Shown here in pieces: positions 1-11,400 of a stretch of DNA of 64,000 bases (position 1 is the stretch's first letter; every line of letters starts with the position of its first letter). The notes below the pieces were generated by a model. That model searched no databases and was not told where the DNA came from. It saw only the letters and a program-made list of their open reading frames with translations. Source of the stretch: Brasenia schreberi (lineage: Eukaryota; Streptophyta; Magnoliopsida; Nymphaeales; Cabombaceae); contig JAYKKT010000059.1 of the NCBI GenBank assembly GCA_036023115.1, positions 7,285,001 through 7,349,000 of the forward strand, in the 5' to 3' direction. The position numbers were made by a program, and so were the translations under genes.

Positions 1-1640
1 TAAGCTGCTTGCTTTTCTTAGCTTCTACCGTATACATTTAGAGTAAAATGAGCAATGACCAATATTTGAACTTCTCAAGCGTTTTCTTATGGTAGCTTTC
101 GGTTTTGTTTGATTAGATGAGGGCTGGTGATGCTGCTGAAGCCAGGGCTGTACTCAGGAACGGACCAGGCTGGGTTGTGCCTTAGCCGATCAGGACCCGG
201 AAGTTCAAATCCGGACTGAAACTGGTCCCTGGCAAGATTGAACTATCACAAGTAACATCACTTCAGGAGCCAAGAAGAGCCGTTAGTTTTACTTTTCCTT
301 TTTTGGGTTAGCTTAGTTTTACATTTTAATTCAACAAATGTATGGCACCAACGTAGTTCGGAGGTAAGGACTGTACCCATTGTGACGGAGAAAGAGGTTC
401 CACACATCCAAGAGGAGTGTGCAGAAATTTCACCATACCTTTTGCAGTTGCCCAAACAGAGGCGCTCACTGTGAGGCCCATTGTCATGCCCGTTCTTATT
501 TATGGCATGTTTAAAACCACTTAAGAAAGCTAATCAAGCGAGCTATGCAGTAAATTGGCAAGCCTGGACTCATTCTTTGGTTCTTTTCCGGGATTAGCCG
601 AGCCCAGAACGAGTCAGGTCTATTATGTTCATTCTCAGTGCAGGTGAAGCAGTGGTTTGATGGCATAACTGGTTCTTGTAGGATGAGCAGCCTCACCGAC
701 TCAGTTGAAAAAGAGAGATTCAGCTCGGCAACAATACTTGACAAGACTCGATCACGTTGGTTTGCATGTCTTTCCAAACTAGCAGGGAAGCGTGGTAAAG
801 CGGTTAGATGTGACTTGGCCCACCTACGCGACCCCATTCACAAACTTCATACATTCTACTCAATTATTCTCGTGTAAGGGATGCCCAACAGTGGAGTGAG
901 AGATCAAGCGAAATTGAGATCCATCAGAGCAAAACAGAGTCTTTTATTTCCGCACATTGTCAAGTTTGTATTTGCTGAGTCATGAAACTTATATTGAAGT
1001 CTCACATACCACTTCATAAACATGGTATTTGATTGGTTCACAGAATCAGCTTGGCACCAATTCATTTTGAACAAGCAAATACTTCTTAATCCCGACATAC
1101 TTTGCTCGTTGGCCATAACAGCAAGAACCATTGTCATCATTTGTTCGCGAATTAATCTATTGAAACAGGAAGCTCTCTGCAGGATCTCCCACTGTAACAC
1201 AAAATCCCTTCCGTACGACGGCAATAAGGCGTTGGCAAATACAGCAAAAAAAGCTTGTATTTTTAATTCAATTTATAATAGGTCATACCACCAATAGTTG
1301 GCATAGTGGAAAGTTATCCAGCTGCTAGAATGGCAGTCAAAGGTTTAGACTCCCATAGGTGCAGCCTTCCTCTGCAAGTCTACACCTAGTATAGGTCCTA
1401 GCCTTAAGTGCTACTCCGGGTTCCAACCCCTACAAAGGTGGTTTCTGCAAGTTATGTGTGTGTGTGTGTGTGGTAACTTGGCAGAACCTAGGGGTTGTTC
1501 CGTAAATGAAGAGCGAATGTCTGACGATTTTAGCAATGACAATTACAAGCTCGGATCACTCAAACAGATCGACTCCCCCAAAGTAAATGCTGGTAATGTG
1601 AGCACTACCAATGCTAATTTAGAAGGGACAAAATGAAGGC
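1..1640. other. Left-edge intergenic stretch, no gene recognised
   Basis: Only short unconserved frames occur here. A (TG)n run is at 1453-1471. Two spots resemble tRNA-like B boxes (near 205 and 1410), but neither has a complete tRNA or SINE structure. The stretch lies downstream of the 3' end of the ZCCHC8-like gene. Confidence 0.5.
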
Positions 1641-1761
1641 AGTATTTTGTTTCCCATAACAGGACCAGGATCTCCTAGATACAATCTATCCTCCTGGAAT
1701 CAATGGAGATAAAACAGCAGGATATCAGCACAATACCGCATATGGGAGTCCAAGTACAGCT

Positions 1762-2483
1762 TTACCTTCTATGATGGTGACGGTGATCATGCTGATCTTT
1801 ATAGCGTGATGAATCAGCATCAGCATAGGTGTCTCTATGACCATCCCGATCATCCACACCCCAAGGATCTGCCCTTGTTGGGCTATAATTGCGTGAGGAA
1901 ATCCAACTTGAACTTGGAGATGAGTACGCTTGTGGTCTATGACCATAATACGTTGAACCATGACTATGATCTGGATCCCTAAATGAGTCATGGTCTCGGC
2001 CATGCAAATTATCATGAATCGAGCTCCACCTCCTTTCAGAATATGACCTTGATAAGATTGGGCTCCTGGATGTTGAGTTGTGACCCCTTGGACGGTCTGA
2101 TTCACTCATGTAGCTGGGGTTGAAAGAACCAAAACTTTGTTGGTGTGCGGAATAGTGACCAGTCGTCCCTGGTGGAGCCTCATCCAAATAATCGCCAGAA
2201 TTCCTGTTCTCAAAATGATGTTTGTTTTCAGAGTGATTCGACCTAGTATATGAACTATTTCTACCTGAATCCATTTTTCGTGACTGCTTTGATGAAGATG
2301 CCCAACGTCTAGAATCAGCATTCTCAGGGATAGGTGCATTTATTCCAGGGAAATCAACTGTCATTTTCTCACCCTCCTTTGAAACTGAATCTTCTGTGTC
2401 CAGAATTTCGCCATCTTCACATGCTTCACTCTTTTCACCCGTGTATATAGTGATTCCTGAAGGCTGATTTTCGCTATCTACAT
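1762..2483 (-). CDS. ZCCHC8: ZCCHC8-like exon 8 (C-terminal R/S/H-rich tail)
   Basis: This 722-bp last coding exon follows TTTCTCAG. It opens with [17 protein letters not shown] and has a conserved [17 protein letters not shown] block. It then runs into a low-complexity tail of Ser, Arg, His, Asp and Tyr ending RHHHRR before TAA. The final codons read AGAAG|GTAAAG, which also looks like a donor, so a further small exon downstream is possible. A transcript would settle the true C-terminus. Confidence 0.82.
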
Positions 2484-5400
2484 CTGAGAAAACATCCAAA
2501 CCACGTTGATATTTATATTTTGATAAATTTTCCGAGTTCTGAAGTAGACAAAGAGAATATTCTGTTACTGAAATATATTTGAAACCCAACACAACTAGAA
2601 GCCCTTGGCTGAAAGGCGTGAGAATTTCTTTGCTCGAAAAGCAGAGAGCAAAAACGTAGATTTACATAAACAATCCACAGAATGGAAAATTGAACCGATA
2701 AGACACACATATAGTAGAGAAATAGAAGGCATGAAATAGTGTGAAGGGGATTCATTTCTTTCATGCAGAGGAAAGCTACAGGTTCACTCGATCCATATAT
2801 CTGCATCGACTTGCCAGGACAAATCGGCCCAATCAACCAGTCCTCTGTATAGATAACTTTAAGTTCAGACATCTGAAATTAAATATTTAGTCATTGTACA
2901 GTATAATATGCAGCAATTACATGTTTACAAAACCCATGCCATCCTAGTCCTATAATCAAAAGACTTGCCGATTTCTGACATTTCAAAGTAGTCAGCAAGA
3001 AACAAATCATTTCCATATTAACAAAATCAATCACTGGTGCCTAGTTAGGCAATAACATGATCCTAAACCTTTTTTAATTGTTTCTTTTCAACAGATAGTA
3101 CACCATCTCATCATATTGAGGAGCATAAATGAATCACAGTGTTAGGCTACAAACTTCTCTTGGCCAATAACCAATCAACAATTATGGCATGCCACTTCAA
3201 ATAGAGCTAAACAATCAGCCTGATCAGGTACGGATGGGAGCACATCATCAAACCCAAGAACATGAAGCAAAAGAGCAGAGGAAACATTACTAATATCTTC
3301 AAATTTTTAAAATGCTAGCATACACCAGATGGTTTTCGTGTAAAAAGGGAAGGGCTGAATAAAACTTCACTTGGTACAAAATTCAGTTTAGGGTGACTTG
3401 TCCAGCTTTCACTTCTATAAAAAGCTTCTTGGCTTCGTAGTTCCCTTATAGGAGAAGTCAAAGATGACTTATTATATACCAACCAGTTATTTACTCAAGG
3501 TACCAGATGCAGAAAAGCACTTTCACCATCTGAATTGGTATCCCACTCCAATTAACTGCTGTCAAAATTTAGCTGGATTTTCATTGGTCCAGAACTGAAC
3601 CAACAAAAAGGAACTCTCCCTCCCTAGCCAGTCATCCACCAAATAAATCATTTTCTTGCTTGGTAAATCTATCAAGATCAATGGTGATTCTTGTATTTAC
3701 CTCTTCAAAGGGCTTGTATGTTAGAGATGTGCCGGAATGTCTAAGCAAGTTACCGGATGTAAGCTTGAACGTCCAAGCACAATTTGACGCTTGAACATCT
3801 AAGCAAGTTACCGGATGTAAAAGACCAAACAATCCCCCTTAAGAATATAAAAGTGCTCTAACAATTTTCTGATTTGATGTATGAATTATGCAAATAAGCC
3901 AGATGTATGACCATCATGCAAGAATATTTGCAGATTTTACACATTTCATGTGAGAATATCAACAATTTGAAAGCATTATTAACAAATAAAATTCATGTGC
4001 TTTAGAATATAAATGCAATCGGCACCTAGATATCCTGGTGGATAGCCAATTTCCCGCATTCTATTCAGCCAAGGGGGAGGATCGTGTTCCTACATGGAAA
4101 CATAGGGTTAGATACAAACAGTAGTAATGAATGATTTAGGAAAAGGATGGAGGGTGTGAATCGCTTCATCTCTAACACAGATGACCAGACACATGAGACA
4201 TGACCAAACATGGTATTACATGTCAAGCACGATGGGATGAGTCATACATATATGGCATTCCATAAAGACAACCTTTCATTTTGTTGGATAACCAACACTT
4301 AAGGCACCAGAAAGCAGTTCTAGCAAGTTACCATGATCTGCAGCAACAGATAATAGTTATCATCCAGAAAATACTAAAAATTTATTATTGTGTCCATTGT
4401 AAAATTTTCACTATTAATATCCATGTGATACCATTAAAGCTGAAAGGTAAACATTATAGAGCAGCAACTAGACTAGCTATGTTTTATGGTTCTGAGTGTT
4501 GGGCAATGGGCAGTTAATCACCATGTACAAAATATATCCAGTGGCAGAAATGAAGATGTTGAGATGGATGAGTGGTCACACAAGGAAGACCGTATACATA
4601 ATGAGGTTATTAGAAACAAATTGAAAATGTCACCAATAGAGGATAATTGTTTAGGATGGTTTAGACACGGAGAAAGACGATCCAAAGATGCTCCCATAAG
4701 AAGATATGAAAAAATAGATTGTGAAAATGTTAAAAAAAAAAGAGGATGACCACAAAACTGTTGGAAAGAAACAATAAAGAATGATCTAGTTTATATTGAG
4801 TTAAATGCTAGCATGACACATGATAAGGCCCTGTGGAAACAAAGAATACGTGTAGTCGACTCCATCTAGTATGGGAAAAGGCTTAGTTGTTGTTGTTGAT
4901 CAATATCCATGTTGACAGCTGCACAATGTAGGGTTTGTCGTTGTTAGTTCATCTATACTACACTCTTGGAAGAAACTGCTGAGTGACAATTACATGCAAT
5001 ATTTCTTCATAACAACTAAGGAAAAAGTATGGTTGGTTGGTGGGCTTATGTTATATCATGACAAAGACTACATGAAAAACTTAAGTGTGCTAGTTACAAT
5101 ACAAGTAGTTATTCTTTAGAATGATTTCTTCTGGACCAACTTGGAAAGACTTCTTTTTACGGTTAATGTTTACTGCAAGAAAAGTTTTAGCCCTTCAGGC
5201 TAAAAAGTAAAAACAAATGCACGTTAGGTATGAATTGTGACATTTTTTACAAAAAAACAAAACAAAACTAGTAGTTAAAGAAAAATGCCTGTATTATAAT
5301 CAATTGAAAATTAAAGAAATGTATGGAAATTTTACCAACGCAGCATACATTGACATCATTCAAAGATCAGTTTAGTTAAGTCTTCACATCTAATTCTCTT

Positions 5401-8400
5401 TTATGTTATTTTCATGATTTCCTAGCTTCACAATTTTTAGTTCAATAATAAGTGGTAATACGAATTCATAATTACAGTGTTGCTGATGGAATTCAAAGGA
5501 TTGTGTGGCTAATGCTTATTTCCATATGACAATTAAAATGCTATACGAAATATAGCTTCTATAATTTTTAGGCACAGAACAAAAGTATACTGTTTCTTGA
5601 GAGAGAAGTAATGTACTGCAACGAGATGCTTTCTTTGATATATGTGTTGTGATGTGCTCAGAAACAACTGATACAAAGATTTTCTTTTGTTGCACCACTC
5701 CCACTCCCCCCCACCCCCCACACACACAAAAAAAAAAAACATGCAAACACAAGTTTCAGATCCCAAATTACTTACCCCAATGCCCAGGCATTGCCTGGTT
5801 TCGGTACCCAGGATACCTGGCTTTATGCCCTTGAACTTTCCCCCAGGAGAAGTTTGATAATATCGACTTGGTAAGTGAGATCCTAAAGTTGGCTTTCTTT
5901 TGGAGTTATGCTTCACACGGGCATTATTAATAGCAGCACTATCTCGAGGCTTTGGGCACTCCTTCAAAGAATGGCTGTAGGATCCACAGTTGAAGCAACG
6001 AGAATCATCTGGTGCTTCCATGTCTCTGCAGTACAAAATAAAAGCATGAACATGCTGATCTCTAGATTTAGGCACGTCAATAAAAAAGCCATATGGACAG
6101 CTCTACTAAGATCCCATTCTTGAATAAAAACCCATTTTGTGACTTATTCCATCTATTCCATTACCGGAACAAAGGGGGATACTCGTTGCACCACGGTTTT
6201 TAATCAGAAGAGAGATTTCAAGAAATGGCAGATCTATTCACCCTATCAATAACTGAGCCTGATATGGTGAATCATAAGCCTTTTCTATTGCTTCCTATGG
6301 GTTTGATCAAAAAAAGTCTTGAATGGGGTATTCAACTCCAGGGATGAATCAGAAAACAACGATGGTGGAAAGGACATATTGCAAAATGTACTTCACTATT
6401 TTCCACGCAAGTTAATGACGTCAAGAAACAAAACAAGCAAGTACCTTTTCAGGCTACTTGAACCCTCTGAGGAGACTGATGCCAACGTGAATCCACGATC
6501 ATACAAAGGCACTAAGTCAGCATCCAGTGAATTTTCTTTTCTCTTCTCCAGCCTAGCTTGGTTATCCATCCAAAATGCCTTGATAAAGAGATTAATCAAG
6601 TTAGTACAGAGAATTGGCAAAAGAACACAGATTCAGATCACTACACAATGGCAAACACAAGAAAAAGAATGACCAGCCAGAAAAAACTTGTATAAAAGAT
6701 CAAATAACAGTAGATTTCTTTTCTTATTCAAAATAACAGTAGACTTCTTTCTTATCCATGGTAAACTTAGAATAGTTTAGCACAAAAAGGAAAATCAGAT
6801 GGCTAGCTCCTAACTAGAAGATCACTACGAAAGGGTCTCAGAAAGAAAGGCATGGACAGATATAACGAGTACCGAAACTTTTGTAGCTTCACTGAAACTA
6901 TAATTGTAGCATTCCTACTACAGCTGGGAATGCGACATACCAGCTTTGTTTGTTTCTTTACAAATGTCCTAGGAGTCAATATTCTTTTTTCTAATTGTTT
7001 CTTCTTTTGCTGCCTGACTACTTCACCTTTTAGCTACGTAGCATAGTTGCATAGACAGACACCTATTAGGTGCCAAAGCACCCATGTCCCATACTTATGC
7101 CACACGCAACAATGACCAAGTAGAAACCATAAGGGAAGGAAAGAACCAACAAGTTACTATGACTTTATATCTACATCAACTAGACTAAAAGTAGACAAAA
7201 TCATTCTGTTTCAATCCAGTTCTTGGTTGGCCCTTGTGAAAACAAAAGCAAGTTACATTATGCAGATATACAAAGAATTCTTTGTGTATGATGTTTGCGC
7301 TACAACACCCATATCATTTGGAATTGTCAAGACCAGTGCTCTGCATCCACAACACGTACCCCTTTCTGCACCAGTGGCCAGATGATATAGATCTTTAGTA
7401 TCTATTTGTTTCTCCAAGTACATATGTTTAAAAAAGAGGTGCTTAAGGCAAGATAATATTTAGAGTCTACAGAAAGGTCATGTCAACCATGAGCTCCTGA
7501 AAATTTTCCAGTTAGTTAAGAAATAAGAGAAAATAAGTTTTTTAGCAGTTCTGTTGAAGCACATGTTTTAACAGACGTAAAATAACAAGATATTATCACA
7601 TAAATATAGCTGGGGTAGGTAAATGAGGAGTAACATGAAGGAACTTAAGGAAACCAACACCAAACTGTAGAAGAAATAGAACCAAATTAAGGAACCAAGA
7701 TTGTGTTTGTGTTGATGATGAAGAAAATCAAACAGAAAAACAAGTCAAAAAAGAACCATAAATGCCTTTGGGCAATGAAACTTCAGAACAAATGTTCATA
7801 GATTTGCAGATAAACTGTCAATGGATTTTCAAAATCAACCAGAAGCTAGTGTGCACAATTTTGAAAAAACCTTATCATATCATACTTCATTTCTGATGGA
7901 AAATAAAAATAGAATCTACCATGATATGGAGTCCACGTCTAATAAATATTATGTTGCATGAACACCATACCACAGTGGAGGTCTTCTTAGCACCAACATG
8001 AAGAGCAGGGAAGTAAGTCTCTTCACCAGATTCCAGGGACACTTCTGGAGATTCCTGAAAATTATTAGACAAAATCTCTTAAAATATAAAATGTGCATTT
8101 AGAAGTTAGAAAAGAGGTTCAAAATAAATAAATCAACTACAATAATATTAAACATTAAATTGTTCAGTACCACCATAATATCATTACAATAATATGACAA
8201 GTATGGTGGATAACATGAAATATTATGACTTTATCAAATTTGTCTGTTCCAGAAAATAGCCATATCACAACGTTTTCAAACTATCGATAACAACAACAAG
8301 ATGGGGTCGGCTACATGGATTCTTTGTTTCCACAAAGCTCTATCATATGTCACGTTAGCAGTTAACTCACAATAAGCTAGATCATTCTTTATTGTTTCTT

Positions 8401-11400
8401 TCCAACACTTTCGTGGTCATCCTCAACCTCTTAATACTTTTCAAATTTAGTTTCTCATACCTTCTTAGTGGTTCTTCTTTTGGTCTTCTTTCTATATGTT
8501 CAAACCATCTTAAACGATATTCTCTCATTTTATCCTCTATTGGTGTTGCTCCTAATTTGTTTCTAATAACCTCAATATATATATATATATACGGTCTTTT
8601 CTTGTATGACCACTTATCCATCTCAACATCTTCATTTTTGTCACAGTATTCTTTTGTACATGTTGATGGTTAACTCCCAACACTCAGAACTATAAAATAT
8701 GGTAGGTCTAATTGGTGCTCTATAATATTTACCTTTTAACTTTAATGGTATCTTCTTATCACAAAGAATACATGATTACATGATGCTCCTCTCCATTTTA
8801 ACCAACCAACATTAATTCTATGCGTCATCTCTATCAATTCTTCCATCACTCTGAAAAATTAACCTTAGGTATTTAAAACTTTCCTTTTGGGGGATGCAAT
8901 GTGTGTCAATTTTAATTTCTATATCCTCTGAAGAAACCAAATGATCAAACTTACATTCCATATATTTTGTCTTTGTCCTACTAAGTCGGAGGCCTTTCTT
9001 TCTAATGTTTCTCTCCATAGTTCCAATTTTCTATTAACTTTTTCCTTAGACTCCTCCACTAATATGATATAGATCTTTAGTATCTATTTGTTTCTCCAAG
9101 TACATATGTTTAAAAAAGAGGTGCTTAAGGCAAGATAATATTTAGAGTCTACAGAAAGGTCATGTCAACCATGAGCTCCTGAAAATTTTCCAGTTAGTTA
9201 AGAAATAAGAGAAAATAAGTTTTTTAGCAGTTCTGTTGAAGCACATGTTTTAACAGACGTAAAATAACAAGATATTATCACATAAATATAGCTGGGGTAG
9301 GTAAATGAGGAGTAACATGAAGGAACTTAAGGAAACCAACACCAAACTGTAGAAGAAATAGAACCAAATTAAGGAACCAAGATTGTGTTTGTGTTGATGA
9401 TGAAGAAAATCAAACAGAAAAACAAGTCAAAAAAGAACCATAAATGCCTTTGGGCAATGAAACTTCAGAACAAATGTTCATAGATTTGCAGATAAACTGT
9501 CAATGGATTTTCAAAATCAACCAGAAGCTAGTGTGCACAATTTTGAAAAAACCTTATCATATCATACTTCATTTCTGATGGAAAATAAAAATAGAATCTA
9601 CCATGATATGGAGTCCACGTCTAATAAATATTATGTTGCATGAACACCATACCACAGTGGAGGTCTTCTTAGCACCAACATGAAGAGCAGGGAAGTAAGT
9701 CTCTTCACCAGATTCCAGGGACACTTCTGGAGATTCCTGAAAATTATTAGACAAAATCTCTTAAAATATAAAATGTGCATTTAGAAGTTAGAAAAGAGGT
9801 TCAAAATAAATAAATCAACTACAATAATATTAAACATTAAATTGTTCAGTACCACCATAATATCATTACAATAATATGACAAGTATGGTGGATAACATGA
9901 AATATTATGACTTTATCAAATTTGTCTGTTCCAGAAAATAGCCATATCACAACGTTTTCAAACTATCGATAACAACAACAAGATGGGGTCGGCTACATGG
10001 ATTCTTTGTTTCCACAAAGCTCTATCATATGTCACGTTAGCAGTTAACTCACAATAAGCTAGATCATTCTTTATTGTTTCTTTCCAACACTTTCGTGGTC
10101 ATCCTCAACCTCTTAATACTTTTCAAATTTAGTTTCTCATACCTTCTTAGTGGTTCTTCTTTTGGTCTTCTTTCTATATGTTCAAACCATCTTAAACGAT
10201 ATTCTCTCATTTTATCCTCTATTGGTGTTGCTCCTAATTTGTTTCTAATAACCTCAATATATATATATATACGGTCTTTTCTTGTATGACCACTTATCCA
10301 TCTCAACATCTTCATTTTTGTCACAGTATTCTTTTGTACATGTTGATGGTTAACTCCCAACACTCAGAACTATAAAATATGGTAGGTCTAATTGGTGCTC
10401 TATAATATTTACCTTTTAACTTTAATGGTATCTTCTTATCACAAAGAATACATGATTACATGATGCTCCTCTCCATTTTAACCAACCAACATTAATTCTA
10501 TGCGTCATCTCTATCAATTCTTCCATCACTCTGAAAAATTAACCTTAGGTATTTAAAACTTTCCTTTTGGGGGATGCAATGTGTGTCAATTTTAATTTCT
10601 ATATCCTCTGAAGAAACCAAATGATCAAACTTACATTCCATATATTTTGTCTTTGTCCTACTAAGTCGGAGGCCTTTCTTTCTAATGTTTCTCTCCATAG
10701 TTCCAATTTTCTATTAACTTTTTCCTTAGACTCCTCCACTAATACAATGTCATCTGCAAATAACATACACCAAGTACTTCATCTTGAATATGTTTTGTTA
10801 ACTCATCAATCACCATTATAGATAAGTATGGACTAAAAGTTGATCCTTGATGTAACCCAATATTAACTTCAAAGAAGTATGTCATTCCTTCGTGAGTCCT
10901 CACACATGTTTTTGCACCATCATACATGTCTCTTATAAGGTTAACGTATGTCAATGGGAACCTCATTTTTCCAAGGTTCTCCAAAGAACCTCCTTTGGTA
11001 CTCTATCATAAGTTTTTTCTATATCAATAAATATCATGTGAAGGTCTTTCTTTTTTGCTCTAAAATGTTCCGTAAGACGTCTTAAAAGGTGAATCGTTTC
11101 AACAGTAGATCTGCCTGGCATGAATCCAAATTGGTTCTCTGTTGTACTTATATTTGTCTTAACCTATATTCGATAATTCTTTCCCACAATTTCATAGTAT
11201 GGCTCATTAACTTGATACCTTGATAATTCACATAATTCTGAATGTCTCCCTTGTTCTTATATATGGGTATAAGTGTACTCGCTCTCCATTCCTCAAGCAT
11301 ATTTTGGTTTTTCCATATTTCATTAAATAGTCTTATGAGCCAAGTGATTCCTATTTCTCCTAATAGGAATATTGTTTGGTCCTACCGATTTACCATCTTT

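Larger units (their letters stand above)
7382..9063. repeat. 1.68-kb tandem duplication, left unit
   Basis: Bases 7382-9063 recur at 9064-10743. By eye the two units are the same except for a (TA)n tract near 8572-8592 that is 2 bp longer in the left unit. The unit joins intron sequence, exon 4 and the last ~0.78 kb of an RTE LINE. At the junction (9060-9066) LINE sequence passes directly into the intron sequence that starts the unit, with about 1 bp of overlap. Confidence 0.95.

Noticed and set aside
170..240. tRNA-like B box (GAAGTTCAAATCCGG) near the left edge
   Set aside because: No A box at the right distance and no cloverleaf-compatible arms, so neither a tRNA nor a SINE is supported.
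2513..2872. A 119-residue minus-strand frame starting [20 protein letters not shown]
   Set aside because: It lies in the intron between exons 7 and 8. Those exons join in perfect phase without it, and it has no family match, though a transcript could change this.
7887..8072. Two identical 61-residue ORFs (also at 9569-9754) as separate small genes
   Set aside because: They are exon 4 of the ZCCHC8-like gene and its duplicate, extended into intron sequence at both ends.
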